64,000 bases of DNA, taken from assembly GCA_021811865.1 (NCBI GenBank), contig JAKAQB010000002.1:69974-133973 (forward strand). Direction: 5' to 3'. Position numbers and translations under genes: made by a program. Positions 56,058 to 64,000 of the stretch are shown here, in pieces (positions within the stretch are counted from its first letter, which is position 1; each line of letters starts with the position of its first letter). Origin of the DNA: Actinomycetes bacterium (GTDB lineage Bacteria > Actinomycetota > Acidimicrobiia > Acidimicrobiales > Palsa-688). The notes under the pieces were generated by a model. The model was not told where the DNA came from and did no database searches. It saw nothing but the letters and a program-made list of their open reading frames with translations.

Positions 56058-56414
56058 CTACTTGAACCAGGTCCGGCGGTAGGCGGTGCTCTGCGGGTGG
56101 AACAGCAGCGCCACGAGGGCGAGGTCGAACAGCAGGGAGATGAGGTTGGCCGCGCCCACCAGCCAGATCGTGAGGATGGCGAAGGCGAGCATCAGGACCG
56201 CCACGACGGCCGCCACCCAGAACCCCCACTTCTTCTCGTTGGCGATGCCCCAGCCGCCTGCGACCTCACCGGCGATCAGCACGAGGCCGATGTAGCCGGC
56301 GCCGCCGGCCAGCACCGACGACAGGAGGGCGAGGCCGGCGTTGAGGTACAGCAGGATCGTGGCCGAGTACAGCGTCTGGGGTTGGGTGCGGTCCAGCCAT
56401 TTTCCGCGGGGCAT
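56058..56414 (-). CDS. Small four-helix membrane protein
   Basis: 118 residues with four hydrophobic segments (ATILLYLNAGLALLSSVLAGG, IGLVLIAGEVAGGWGIA, WGFWVAAVVAVLMLAFAILTIW, LISLLFDLALVALLF) and a short basic end. No family recognised. It begins 8 nt after the rlmN stop, so probably co-transcribed. Confidence 0.8.
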   Translation of the reverse strand: MPRGKWLDRTQPQTLYSATILLYLNAGLALLSSVLAGGAGYIGLVLIAGEVAGGWGIANEKKWGFWVAAVVAVLMLAFAILTIWLVGAANLISLLFDLALVALLFHPQSTAYRRTWFK

Positions 56415-56422
56415 GACACGAG

Positions 56423-57469
56423 TCAACCACGCCCCGGGGCGGTCACGGGCTCGCCGCCGCCCGCCCGCATCGCCAGCTGGCCGCAGGCGGCGTCGATGTC
56501 GGCACCGCGGTTGCGCCGCACGGTGGCGTTGACCCCCGCCGCCTGCAGCCGGTCCCGGAAGGCGCGCACCCGTCCCGGCGACGAACCCCGCAGCGGGTAG
56601 CCCGGCGTCGGGTTGAGGGGGATCAGGTTGACGTGAGCGCCGAGCGGCCGGCTCAGGGCGGCGAGCTCGTCGGCGTCGGCGTCGGCGTCGTTGACGCCGT
56701 CGATCAGCGCCCACTCGAAGCTGAGCCGCCTGCCCTTGGCGGACAGGTGGTGCCGGCAGGCGGCGAGGACGGCCCCGATCGGGTACCGGCGGTTGAGGGG
56801 AACCAGCCGGTCCCGCAGCCCGTCGTTGGCGGCGTGCAGGGACACGGCCAGGTTGACCGGCAGCTCCTCTCCGGCGAGGCGGCGGATGCCGGGCACCACG
56901 CCCACCGTCGAGATCGTGAGGTGCCGGGCGGACAGGCCGAGCTCGCCGTGCAGCCGGGTCACGGCGGCCCACACCCTGTCGTAGTTGGCGAGCGGCTCGC
57001 CCATGCCCATGAACACGACGTTGGACAGCCGCCGGCCTCCCCGTGCAACCTCCCGGGCGGCGGCCACGACCTGCTCGACGATCTCGCCGGGGGCGAGGTG
57101 ACGGCCGAAGCCGCCCTGGCCCGTGGCGCAGAAGGTGCAGCCCATGGCGCAGCCCGCCTGGCTCGACACGCAGACCGTGCTGCGGTCCCGGTAGTGCATG
57201 AGGACCGTCTCGACGCGGGCTGCGTCGTGCAGCTCCCAGAGCCACTTCACCGTGGCGCCGCCGTCGGACTCGGATCGGGCCGCGACCCGAAGAGCGGGGG
57301 GCAGGGCGACCTCGAGGCGCTCCCGGAGGTCGGGCGGCAGGTCGGTCATCTCCGCCGGCCGGCGCAGCCCCTGGTGGAGACCGCGCCAAGCCTGAGCGGC
57401 GCGGTAGCGGGGTTGGTCGGCGAGCAACTCCGCCAGGCCGTCGCGGGTGATCTCGTAGGCGCCGGCCAC
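56423..57469 (-). CDS. rlmN: 23S rRNA/tRNA adenine-C2 methyltransferase RlmN
   Basis: 348-residue radical-SAM enzyme methylating C2 of A2503 in 23S rRNA and A37 in some tRNAs. The cluster motif is CAMGCTFCATGQGGFGRHL (about 106-124), with CVSSQAGC before it, NVVFMGMGEPLANYD, and the second catalytic cysteine in DIDAACGQL near the end. GTG 57469 has TACCCT 6 nt upstream. The mshD stop is 4 nt before it. Confidence 0.95.
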   Translation of the reverse strand: MAGAYEITRDGLAELLADQPRYRAAQAWRGLHQGLRRPAEMTDLPPDLRERLEVALPPALRVAARSESDGGATVKWLWELHDAARVETVLMHYRDRSTVCVSSQAGCAMGCTFCATGQGGFGRHLAPGEIVEQVVAAAREVARGGRRLSNVVFMGMGEPLANYDRVWAAVTRLHGELGLSARHLTISTVGVVPGIRRLAGEELPVNLAVSLHAANDGLRDRLVPLNRRYPIGAVLAACRHHLSAKGRRLSFEWALIDGVNDADADADELAALSRPLGAHVNLIPLNPTPGYPLRGSSPGRVRAFRDRLQAAGVNATVRRNRGADIDAACGQLAMRAGGGEPVTAPGRG

Positions 57470-57473
57470 CCGG

Positions 57474-58415
57474 TCAGGGTACTGGCGCCGCCCCAGAGCC
57501 CGGGGGGACGTCCCCCACGTACGCCTGGTCGATGTGGTTGACGACGAACCCGAGGTCGACGTAGAGCTTCACCGCGCGGAGGTTGCCGGCATCGACGTAG
57601 AGCATGCCGACCGGGACGCTCTTTCGGCTGAGATGGTCGAGGCCGGCAAGGGTGAGCCCACGGCCGAGGCCACGGCGCGAGACGCCGGGGTCGACGGCGA
57701 CCACGTAGATCTCCCCGAGCGGCGGGTCGTGCTCGGCGTGGACCTTCGTCCAGCAGAACCCGGCGATGCGGCCGCCCTCCTCGTGGACCAGGAACCCTTC
57801 GGGGTCGAACCACGGCGCCGATTCCCGCTCCTTCAGCGTCGCCAGGTCCCAGCCGCCCTGCTCGGGGTGCCACTCGAACGCCCGGTTGTTCACCTCCAGC
57901 CACTGCTCCTCGTCCCGGCCGGGCACGAACGCCCGCGTCGGCGGCAGGGCAGCGAGCGCCAGCTCCGGCTCGACGGGCAGCCTCCGGCGCATCTGGTAGA
58001 GGGTCCGGCCCGGGCGAAGGCCGATGGCGGCGGCCACCCGGTCCGACTGCGGTCCGGAGCGGCCGACCCACAGGTGGACGTGGCCGCCGCCCTGCTGGGC
58101 GATCAGCCGCCCGGCCTCGGCCAGCAGGTCGACGCCGACGGTGTTGCCGGGGACGCGGTGGTGGGGGTCGACGACGTACTCGATCGCCCAGGAGTCGGCC
58201 CCCCTGGTCACCTGGGCGTAGCCGACGGGGTGCGGGTGGCCTTCCTCCCAGGCGACAAGAGCGGCGAAGTCGCCCCGGCCGCCTTGCACCAGGTCCAGCC
58301 AGGTGTGGTCGTCGAGGGGCTGGTGCTCGTCGGCGGCGGCGGCCGCCGCGAGCAGCTGGCTTATGGCGCCGACGTCCTCGGGCACAAGGTGCTGCTTGCG
58401 CTCGATGCGGGCCAC
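57474..58415 (-). CDS. mshD: Mycothiol synthase
   Basis: 313 residues with two GNAT domains, acetylating Cys-GlcN-Ins to give mycothiol. The C-terminal active domain has EIYVVAVDPGVSRRGLGRGLTLAGLDHL and MLYVDAGNLRAVKLYVDLGFV; WDLATLKERESAPWFDPEGFL and CWTKVHAEHDPPLGE are typical of MshD. GTG 58415 is chosen from TACGGT 7 nt upstream; a GTG three codons earlier is possible. Mycothiol is made only by actinobacteria. Confidence 0.93.
   Translation of the reverse strand: MARIERKQHLVPEDVGAISQLLAAAAAADEHQPLDDHTWLDLVQGGRGDFAALVAWEEGHPHPVGYAQVTRGADSWAIEYVVDPHHRVPGNTVGVDLLAEAGRLIAQQGGGHVHLWVGRSGPQSDRVAAAIGLRPGRTLYQMRRRLPVEPELALAALPPTRAFVPGRDEEQWLEVNNRAFEWHPEQGGWDLATLKERESAPWFDPEGFLVHEEGGRIAGFCWTKVHAEHDPPLGEIYVVAVDPGVSRRGLGRGLTLAGLDHLSRKSVPVGMLYVDAGNLRAVKLYVDLGFVVNHIDQAYVGDVPPGSGAAPVP
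57476..57481 (-). promoter_or_regulatory. -10 hexamer TACCCT before rlmN
   Basis: Minus-strand TACCCT overlaps the mshD stop region and ends 6 nt before the rlmN GTG, allowing rlmN to be transcribed separately from mshD. Confidence 0.35.
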
Positions 58416-58422
58416 GGCCAGC

Positions 58423-58442
58423 ACCGTACCCGGGCGTACCCT
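58423..58442. promoter_or_regulatory. Divergent leaderless promoters of mshD and nth
   Basis: TACGGT on the minus strand (58423-58428) is 7 nt before mshD. TACCCT on the plus strand (58437-58442) is 6 nt before nth GTG 58449. The gap between the genes is only 33 bp. Confidence 0.42.
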
Positions 58443-58448
58443 GGCCCG

Positions 58449-59210
58449 GTGGCGATGCCGAGGACCCCCAAGGGCCGTGCCGGGGAGACGGCGGCCCGTC
58501 TCGCCGTGGAGTACCCCGGCGACGCACGGGCGCTGTGCGAGCTGGACTTTGCCGACCCGTACCAGTTGCTGATCGCCACGGTGCTCTCCGCCCAGACCAC
58601 CGATGTGCGGGTCAACTCGGTCACTCCCACCCTCTTCGGGCGCTGGCCGCAGCCGGCCGACCTGGCGGCCGCCGACCCGGCCGAGGTGGAGGAGGTGATC
58701 CACCCGACCGGCTTCTTCCGGGCCAAGACCAAGAGCGTCATCGGGCTCGCCCAGGCGCTCCTCGACCGTTTCGGGGGTGAGGTACCCACTGGGATGGAGG
58801 ACCTCGTCACCCTTCCGGGCGTGGGTCGCAAGACGGCGAACGTCGTGCGCAGCGTCGCCATGGGCCTCCCCGGCCTCCCGGTCGACACCCACGTCGGCCG
58901 CCTCGCCGTGCTCCTCGGGCTCACGACCGAGACCGACCCGGTGAAGGTGGAGCACGCCGTCGGGGCGTTGCTGGCGCGCCGCGAGTGGGGCGCGTTCAGC
59001 CTCCGGTTGATCCTGCACGGCCGGCGGGTGTGCGTGGCCCGCACCCCCCGGTGCGACCGGTGCCTCCTCGCCGACTTCTGCCCGTCGTCACGGGTCCCGC
59101 TCGGCTCGAGGCGTGCGGGAGGCGGGGCCGGCGGCGTCAGGGGCGGGGCCGGCGGCGTCAGGGGCGGGGCCGGCGGCGCCGTCAGGGGCGGGGCCGGCGG
59201 GCGCCGCTGA
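58449..59210 (+). CDS. nth: Endonuclease III
   Basis: 253-residue DNA glycosylase/AP lyase for oxidised pyrimidines. Helix-hairpin-helix LVTLPGVGRKTANVVRSVA with the catalytic lysine, the aspartate in LPVDTHVGRLA, and the 4Fe-4S loop CVARTPRCDRCLLADFC. The conserved protein ends near SSRVPLGSR; about 30 further residues (GGVRGGA repeats) come from a 21-bp tandem repeat. Start GTG 58449 or ATG 58455. The 3' end overlaps a convergent small gene by 29 bp. Confidence 0.94.
   Translation: MAMPRTPKGRAGETAARLAVEYPGDARALCELDFADPYQLLIATVLSAQTTDVRVNSVTPTLFGRWPQPADLAAADPAEVEEVIHPTGFFRAKTKSVIGLAQALLDRFGGEVPTGMEDLVTLPGVGRKTANVVRSVAMGLPGLPVDTHVGRLAVLLGLTTETDPVKVEHAVGALLARREWGAFSLRLILHGRRVCVARTPRCDRCLLADFCPSSRVPLGSRRAGGGAGGVRGGAGGVRGGAGGAVRGGAGGRR
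59121..59210 (+). repeat. 21-bp tandem repeat, about four copies, in the nth 3' end
   Basis: Units of ggcggggccggcggcgtcagg at 59121-59141 and 59142-59162, then a 24-bp variant at 59163-59186 and a diverged unit to 59210 that contains the stop codon. Confidence 0.8.
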
Positions 59211-59382
59211 GCACCCGGGCCAGGCGCCGGCGTGCCGTGTCGAGGCTGCGCTCGACCTCGGCCAGCTCGGTCTCGAGGGCGTCGCGGTCCGCACCCTCGA
59301 GCCCGGAGAGGATGGCCTGCAGCCGGCCGGCGAGGTCGTCGAGGGCGGTGGACAGGGAGCTGAGCTCGGCACGGGCGCTCAT
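59182..59382 (-). CDS. Small coiled-coil protein
   Basis: 66 residues, nearly all helical with heptad spacing (ELSSLSTALDDLAGRLQAILSGLEGADRDALETELAEVERSLDTARRRLARVL). No family recognised. It diverges from hisD with 21 bp between starts. CAGAAT lies 9 nt before its ATG. Confidence 0.62.
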   Translation of the reverse strand: MSARAELSSLSTALDDLAGRLQAILSGLEGADRDALETELAEVERSLDTARRRLARVLSGARRPRP

Positions 59383-59390
59383 GGTGCTGC

Positions 59391-59397
59391 CATTCTG
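59391..59397. promoter_or_regulatory. Overlapping -10 elements, hisD and small coiled-coil gene
   Basis: CATTCT on the plus strand is 7 nt before the hisD ATG. CAGAAT on the minus strand, one base offset, is 9 nt before the coiled-coil gene. Both keep A at position 2 and T at position 6. Confidence 0.35.
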
Positions 59398-59403
59398 GTC
59401 CCC

Positions 59404-60714
59404 ATGGCTCCACTCCTGACCCGCCTCGACCTGAGGGGCGAGACCGGACCGCTGGGTCCGCGCCTGCCGCCGCCCCCCTTCAGCGGGGAGGGGCCGACCG
59501 AGGCCGTGCGGGCGATACTCGCCGAGGTGCGCGCCGGCGGCGACGCCTCGCTGCGCGAGCTGACCCGCCGCTTCGACGGCGTCGACATCGCCGAGCTGCG
59601 CGTCCCCGCCGCCGAGATCGAGGCCGCTGCCGACGCCGTACCGCCGGTCCTGCTCACCGCCCTCGAGGCGGCCGCCTCCAACATCGAGGCGTACCACCGC
59701 ATCCAGCTCCACGCCGACGGCGAGTACCGATCGGGTGGGCTGCACGTCCGGGAGCGCCGCCTGCCGGTTGACCGGGCCGGCGTTTACGTGCCCGGCGGGC
59801 GGGCGCCGCTCGCCTCAACGGTGCTGATGACAGCGGTGCCCGCACGGGTCGCCGGGGTCGGACGGGTCGCCATGGTCACGCCCCCCGGGCCCGGCGGCCG
59901 GGTCCACCCGGCGGTGCTGGCCGCCGCCGCCGTCGCCGGCGTCGATGACGTCTACCGCGTCGGCGGGGCTCAGGCGGTCGCCGCCCTCGCCTACGGCACA
60001 GAGACGGTGCGTCCCGTCGACGTCATCGTTGGCCCTGGCAACGTGTACGTGGCCATCGCCGAGCGTCTCGTCGCCGAGGAGGGCGCCGTCGGCGTCCCGT
60101 CCGCCTTCACGGGCCCCTCGGAGGTGGCGGTCGTCGCCGACGGGTCGATCGACCCGGGCTGGGCCGCCATCGACCTCGTCGTCCAGGCCGAGCACGGGCC
60201 CGACGGCCTCGCTTACCTGATCACCTGGTCGGAGCAGGTGGCCGACGACGTCACCCGGGAGGTCGAGGCCATCACGGCGGCGTCGCCCCGGCGGGCCGAG
60301 GTCACCGCCACCCTCGGGCGCGGCGGGTACGCCGTGCTCGTCGACGGCCCGGAGGCGGCCATGGAGGTCGCCAACGTCATCGCCGCCGAGCACCTGGAGC
60401 TGCAGACCGCCGACCCAGAGGCGCTCCTGGCGCTCGTGCGCTCCGCCGGGGCGGTGTTCACCGGCCCGTGGGCTCCGGCCAGCGTCGGGGACTACGCCGC
60501 CGGGCCGAGCCACGTGCTGCCGACGGCGCGTTCGGCCCGCTTCGGCTCGGCTCTGCGTGTCGACGACTTCTGCCGGCACATCCACGTGGTCGACCTCGAC
60601 CGCGACGCCCTCGCTGCCCTCGCTCCCCACGTGGTGGCCCTCGCCGAGGTGGAGGGCCTGGCGGCCCACGCCGACTCGGTCCGCTGCCGCCTCGACGGTC
60701 GGTGGGGGGGATGA
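59404..60714 (+). CDS. hisD: Histidinol dehydrogenase
   Basis: 436-residue NAD- and Zn-dependent enzyme for the last two steps of histidine synthesis. Motifs: VYVPGGRAPLASTVLMTAVPA, RVGGAQAVAALAYGTETV, VDVIVGPGNVYVAIAER, IDLVVQAEHGPDG and VGDYAAGPSHVLPT. First gene of the his operon; overlaps hisC by ATGA. Confidence 0.96.
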   Translation: MAPLLTRLDLRGETGPLGPRLPPPPFSGEGPTEAVRAILAEVRAGGDASLRELTRRFDGVDIAELRVPAAEIEAAADAVPPVLLTALEAAASNIEAYHRIQLHADGEYRSGGLHVRERRLPVDRAGVYVPGGRAPLASTVLMTAVPARVAGVGRVAMVTPPGPGGRVHPAVLAAAAVAGVDDVYRVGGAQAVAALAYGTETVRPVDVIVGPGNVYVAIAERLVAEEGAVGVPSAFTGPSEVAVVADGSIDPGWAAIDLVVQAEHGPDGLAYLITWSEQVADDVTREVEAITAASPRRAEVTATLGRGGYAVLVDGPEAAMEVANVIAAEHLELQTADPEALLALVRSAGAVFTGPWAPASVGDYAAGPSHVLPTARSARFGSALRVDDFCRHIHVVDLDRDALAALAPHVVALAEVEGLAAHADSVRCRLDGRWGG

Positions 60715-61799
60715 GCCCGCTCCCGGCGCCTGGTGCCCCCCCCCTCCCTGCCCCGCGGGCCGACCTCGCCCTGCGCGAGGGGTACCACTCCGCCCAAGTG
60801 GGTGCCGAGGTGCGCCTCAACACCAACGAGTCGCCCTACCCGCCTCCGCCCGAGTGGCAGGCGGAGCTGCTGGCCGAGATGGCCGGCATCGCCTGGAACC
60901 GCTACCCGGAGCGCGCCGCCCGGGCGTTGCGGGAGGCGATAGCCGACCTCCACGGGGTGCGACCCGGCCAGGTCTTCGCCGCCAACGGCTCCAACGAGGT
61001 GCTCCAGGCGCTCTGCCTCGCCTACGGGGGGCCGGGGCGCCGGGCGCTCACCTTCGAGCCGACCTACGCCCTCCACGCCCACATCGCCCACCTCACCGGC
61101 ACCGCCGTCGTCCAGGCCGACCGTGCCGGGGACTTCCGCCTGGACCCCGCCGCGGCGGCGGCCGTTGCCTCGGGGGTCAGGCCGGCGGTGACGTTCCTCT
61201 GCTCCCCCAACAACCCGACGGGGCTCGTCGAGGACCCGCAGACCGTCGAGGCGGTGCTGCGGGCCGGTCCTGGTCTCCTGGTCGTGGACGAGGCCTACGG
61301 CCAGTTCGCCGCCACCTCGGCGCTGGGTCTCGTCGACGACGCCACCCCGCTCGTCGTGTGCCGCACGTTCTCCAAGACCTGGTCGCTCGCCGCCCTCCGC
61401 CTCGGGTACGCCGTGGCCCCCAGCGAGGTCGTCGGCATGCTCGAACGGGTGGCCCTGCCCTACCACCTCGACGCCGTCAAGCAGGCTGCCGGCCGGTTGG
61501 CGCTCCGGCACCGCCAGGCCATGGAGGAGCGCGTCGCCGGCCTCGTCGCCGAGCGGGAGCGGCTGGTCGCCGCCATGGCGGCGCTGCCGGTGCAGGTGTG
61601 GCCGTCGCAGGCGAACTTCGTCCTGTTCCGGCCGGAGGGCCGCGCCGGGTTGGACGTCTGGAAGGGGCTCGTGGAACGCTCCGTCCTCGTGCGTGACACA
61701 TCGTCTTGGCCGGGGCTCGACCGGTGCCTGCGGGTGACCGTCGGCACGCCGGCCGAGGACGACCGTTTCCTCGCTGCGCTGGCCGAGGTCCTCACGTGA
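60711..61799 (+). CDS. hisC: Histidinol-phosphate aminotransferase
   Basis: 362-residue class I/II PLP aminotransferase. RLNTNESPYPPP near the start, NGSNEVLQALCLAYGGPGRRAL, FLCSPNNPTGLVEDP, VVDEAYGQFA, and the PLP lysine in TFSKTWSLAALRLGYAV. Coupled to hisD (ATGA) and hisB (GTGA). Confidence 0.96.
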   Translation: MSPLPAPGAPPLPAPRADLALREGYHSAQVGAEVRLNTNESPYPPPPEWQAELLAEMAGIAWNRYPERAARALREAIADLHGVRPGQVFAANGSNEVLQALCLAYGGPGRRALTFEPTYALHAHIAHLTGTAVVQADRAGDFRLDPAAAAAVASGVRPAVTFLCSPNNPTGLVEDPQTVEAVLRAGPGLLVVDEAYGQFAATSALGLVDDATPLVVCRTFSKTWSLAALRLGYAVAPSEVVGMLERVALPYHLDAVKQAAGRLALRHRQAMEERVAGLVAERERLVAAMAALPVQVWPSQANFVLFRPEGRAGLDVWKGLVERSVLVRDTSSWPGLDRCLRVTVGTPAEDDRFLAALAEVLT

Positions 61800-62401
61800 C
61801 GTCGCCCCGGGCAGCGGCGCGATCGCGAGCGACGCGTGAGACCTCCGTCGAGGTCGCCCTCACCGTCGACGGCGAGGGCAGCGCGCAGGTTGCGACGGGC
61901 ATCCCCTTCTTCGACCACATGCTCGCCCAACTCGGCCGCCACGCCGGTTGGGACCTGAGCGTTGAGGCCTCCGGGGACCTCGAGGTCGACACCCACCACA
62001 CGGTGGAGGACGTCGGCATCGTGCTCGGCGAGGCTCTCGGCGAGGCCCTCGGCGACAAGGCCGGCATCCGCCGGTTCGCTTCGATCGCCGTACCACTGGA
62101 CGAGGCGCTCGTCGAAGTGTCCCTCGACCTCTCGGGGCGGCCCTACCTGCTCTACGACGTCGACCCCAACCCGGCGGGCGAGGCGTTCCTGCTGGGTGAG
62201 CCCGGGTTCGATCCCCAGCTAGCCGAGGAGTTCTGGAGGGCCTTCGTCACCACCGGAAGTCTAACCCTCCACTCGAGGTTGATACGCGGGAGGAACACCC
62301 ACCACATCCTCGAGGCGAGCTTCAAGGCAACCGCCCGTGCCCTGCGGGACGCCGTTCGGGTGGAGGGCGGCGGCGTCCCGTCGACCAAGGGGGTCCTGTG
62401 A
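61796..62401 (+). CDS. hisB: Imidazoleglycerol-phosphate dehydratase
   Basis: 201 residues, Mn enzyme. FFDHMLAQLGRHAGWDL, DTHHTVEDVGIVLGEALGEALGDKAGIRRF, and C-terminal NTHHILEASFKATARALRDAV supply the metal-binding histidine clusters. Monofunctional type, no phosphatase domain. Confidence 0.96.
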   Translation: MTSPRAAARSRATRETSVEVALTVDGEGSAQVATGIPFFDHMLAQLGRHAGWDLSVEASGDLEVDTHHTVEDVGIVLGEALGEALGDKAGIRRFASIAVPLDEALVEVSLDLSGRPYLLYDVDPNPAGEAFLLGEPGFDPQLAEEFWRAFVTTGSLTLHSRLIRGRNTHHILEASFKATARALRDAVRVEGGGVPSTKGVL

Positions 62402-63126
62402 GCGGGCTGCAGGCGGCCAGCCGCGCCGGCGGGGCGGGTCATGGGGCGGCGGGCGGGGCGGGCGACGGGGCGGCGGGTCGGGCGGGGCCGATGATCGCTG
62501 TGGTCGACTACGGGATCGGCAACCTGCGCTCTGCCGAGAAGGCCCTCCAGAGCAAGGGCGGCCGGGCCACCCTCGTCTCCGAACCGGACGTCGTCGCCAC
62601 CGCCGGCGCCGTGGTGCTGCCCGGCGTCGGCGCCTTCGGCCGCTGCGCCGAAGCCCTGCAATCCACTGGCCTGGCCGACGCGGTGCTGGAGGCGTTGCGC
62701 CGGCAGGTGCCGTTCCTCGGCATCTGCGTGGGGATGCAACTCCTCTACGAGGGATCAGAGGAGTCCCCCGGGGTAGAAGGGTTGGGCGTCCTGCCCGGTG
62801 CGGTCCGACGCCTGCCGGCGGGGGTCAAGCACCCCCAGATGCAGTGGAACCGGCTCGTCGTCACCGACGCGACATGCCCCCTGCTCGCCGGGCCGCTGCT
62901 GAGTGCCCCCGCCGAGCCCTGGGTGTACTTCGTCCACTCCTATGCTGCTGCCGTCGGGGAGCACACCGTCGCCAGCTGCGACTACGGAGGTCCGATCACG
63001 GCGATGCTGGGGCGAGGGCATCTCTGGGCGACCCAGTTCCACCCCGAGAAGTCGGGGCCCGTCGGGCTCGCCGTGCTGGCCAACTTCGTGGCTCTGGTTG
63101 CCGGCGTGGCCGGCGCTGCGGCCTGA
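62398..63126 (+). CDS. hisH: Imidazole glycerol phosphate synthase, glutaminase subunit
   Basis: 242 residues if started at the GTG overlapping the hisB stop; 211 if started at ATG 62491, where the conserved MIAVVDYGIGNLRSAEKAL begins. The extra 31 residues are Gly/Ala repeats. Glutaminase triad: Cys in FLGICVGMQLLYEGSEE, His and Glu in TQFHPEKSGPVG. It supplies ammonia to HisF, which is not in the window. Confidence 0.95.
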   Translation: MSGLQAASRAGGAGHGAAGGAGDGAAGRAGPMIAVVDYGIGNLRSAEKALQSKGGRATLVSEPDVVATAGAVVLPGVGAFGRCAEALQSTGLADAVLEALRRQVPFLGICVGMQLLYEGSEESPGVEGLGVLPGAVRRLPAGVKHPQMQWNRLVVTDATCPLLAGPLLSAPAEPWVYFVHSYAAAVGEHTVASCDYGGPITAMLGRGHLWATQFHPEKSGPVGLAVLANFVALVAGVAGAAA

Positions 63127-63130
63127 CGTC

Positions 63131-63880
63131 GTGGAGCTGTTCGCCGCCGTCGACCTGCGCGCCGGGCGACCGGTGCGGTTGGTCGAGGGTGACTTCTCCC
63201 GCGAGACCGCATACGGCGACGACCCGGTGTTGGTCGCCAGACGCTTCGCCGAGGGCGGTGCGGCCTGGATCCACGTGGTCGACCTGGACGCGGCACGGAC
63301 GGGCGAGGCCGCCAACCGCGCGGTGGTCGAGCGCATCGTGAGCACCGTCAACGTGCCGGTGCAGGTCGGTGGCGGGGTCCGCAGCGTGGCCGACGCCCAG
63401 GCCCTCTTCGGCTGCGGCGTGACCCGCGTCGTCGTGGGTACAGCCGCTGTCACCGACCCGGGCGTTGTGAGCGACATCGCCGCCGGCTGGCCCGGCCGTG
63501 TCGCCGTCGGGCTCGACCACCGGGACGGCGAGGTGATGGTCCGCGGCTGGCTGGAGCGTGGCGGCCGGCGGGTGCTGGACCTCGTCCCCGAGGTCGTGGC
63601 CGCCGGTGCCGCCGCTGTGATCGTGACCGACATCGCCCGGGACGGGCGTCTGGCGGGGCCCGACGTTGTCGGGCTCGCCGGCCTTCTCGAGGCCACCGGC
63701 GCGCCCCTCGTTGCCTCCGGGGGCATCGCTGGAGCGGACGACCTCCGCCTCCTCGCAGGCATCCGCTCCCAGGGGCAGGGCCTCGCCGGCGTGATCGTCG
63801 GGCGCGCCCTGTACGAGGCGACGATGACGATCGAAGAGGCGGTCGGCGCCTGCGCCTCGATGCAGGGCGGTGGCCCGTGA
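63131..63880 (+). CDS. hisA: ProFAR isomerase (HisA, possibly PriA)
   Basis: 249-residue (beta/alpha)8 isomerase. The general-base Asp is in FAAVDLRAGRPVRLVEGD and the general-acid Asp in VIVTDIARDGRLAGPDVVG; phosphate loops are VQVGGGVRS and VASGGIAGADDL. Many actinobacteria use a dual HisA/TrpF enzyme, PriA; VRGWLERGG resembles PriA, but this alone does not decide it. Begins 4 nt after hisH. Confidence 0.93.
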   Translation: MELFAAVDLRAGRPVRLVEGDFSRETAYGDDPVLVARRFAEGGAAWIHVVDLDAARTGEAANRAVVERIVSTVNVPVQVGGGVRSVADAQALFGCGVTRVVVGTAAVTDPGVVSDIAAGWPGRVAVGLDHRDGEVMVRGWLERGGRRVLDLVPEVVAAGAAAVIVTDIARDGRLAGPDVVGLAGLLEATGAPLVASGGIAGADDLRLLAGIRSQGQGLAGVIVGRALYEATMTIEEAVGACASMQGGGP

Positions 63881-64000
63881 GACACCGTTTGTCAACCCCC
63901 AGTCAGCCAGCGATTCCTCGCAGGTCGCTCGAGGACTCAGGCGGCAGCCCGAGCCGATGGTCCGGGGGCAAGTCCAAGGGCACGGTTCCGATTCGCCACG
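63881..64000. other. End of window, no gene seen
   Basis: The 120 bp after hisA contain no start of hisF or another recognisable gene. Confidence 0.5.

Overview
The window is very GC-rich and gene-dense. It looks like an actinobacterium, most likely of the Acidimicrobiia type or a close relative, although no rRNA is present to fix the lineage. The supporting markers are a dcw cluster with mraZ, sepF, yggT and divIVA but no ftsA, a mycothiol synthase (mshD), a fused F420 side-ring synthase (fbiC), a bacterial proteasome activator (Bpa/PafE family), menaquinone genes and a eukaryote-like (type 2) isoleucyl-tRNA synthetase. Many genes appear to start at or within a few bases of the transcription start: a TAnnnT-like -10 hexamer lies 6-8 nt before the start codon.

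Layout: 1-1.4 kb holds two divergent toxin-antitoxin modules (AbrB/PIN on the minus strand, RHH/PIN on the plus strand). 1.6-18 kb is the cell-wall/division cluster: mraZ, rsmH, ftsL, murE, mraY, ftsW, murG, murC, murB, ftsQ, ftsZ, yggS, sepF, yggT, divIVA, then a membrane-anchored protein with a histone-H1-like tail. ftsI, murF, murD and yfiH are absent from their usual places. 18-23.6 kb has ileS (minus) and the dksA-like, lspA, rluD and small membrane protein genes (plus). 23.8-28.6 kb has an Rrf2 regulator with a GNAT/acyl-CoA-synthetase-like protein, divergent from a phosphodiesterase whose reading frame runs without a stop into the proteasome activator. 28.7-35.6 kb has fbiC, then dnaE behind three DnaA-box-like sites, and a hypothetical gene. 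35.8-40 kb (minus) has a hypothetical gene, a YyaL-type thioredoxin-domain protein and an LCP ligase. 40.4-43.4 kb is a TetR/MFS efflux operon with twin operators, followed by a broken HxlR gene and large palindromes.

43.5-56 kb is mostly menaquinone biosynthesis (menE, menA, menH, menD, menF, menG). Embedded in it are a DSD1-type amino-acid enzyme, an aldo/keto reductase, a secreted beta-propeller protein, a MaoC-like protein, and a small island of lipoprotein, MarR regulator and truncated RND pump. 56-59.4 kb has rlmN, mshD, nth and small genes. 59.4-63.9 kb is the histidine operon hisD-C-B-H-A.

The genes are mainly core housekeeping, arranged in translationally coupled runs (4-nt ATGA/GTGA overlaps). 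The less ordinary parts are the phosphodiesterase-Bpa frame fusion, the H1-tailed membrane protein next to divIVA, the reduced dcw cluster, the two dispersed palindromes, and the leaderless promoter pattern.
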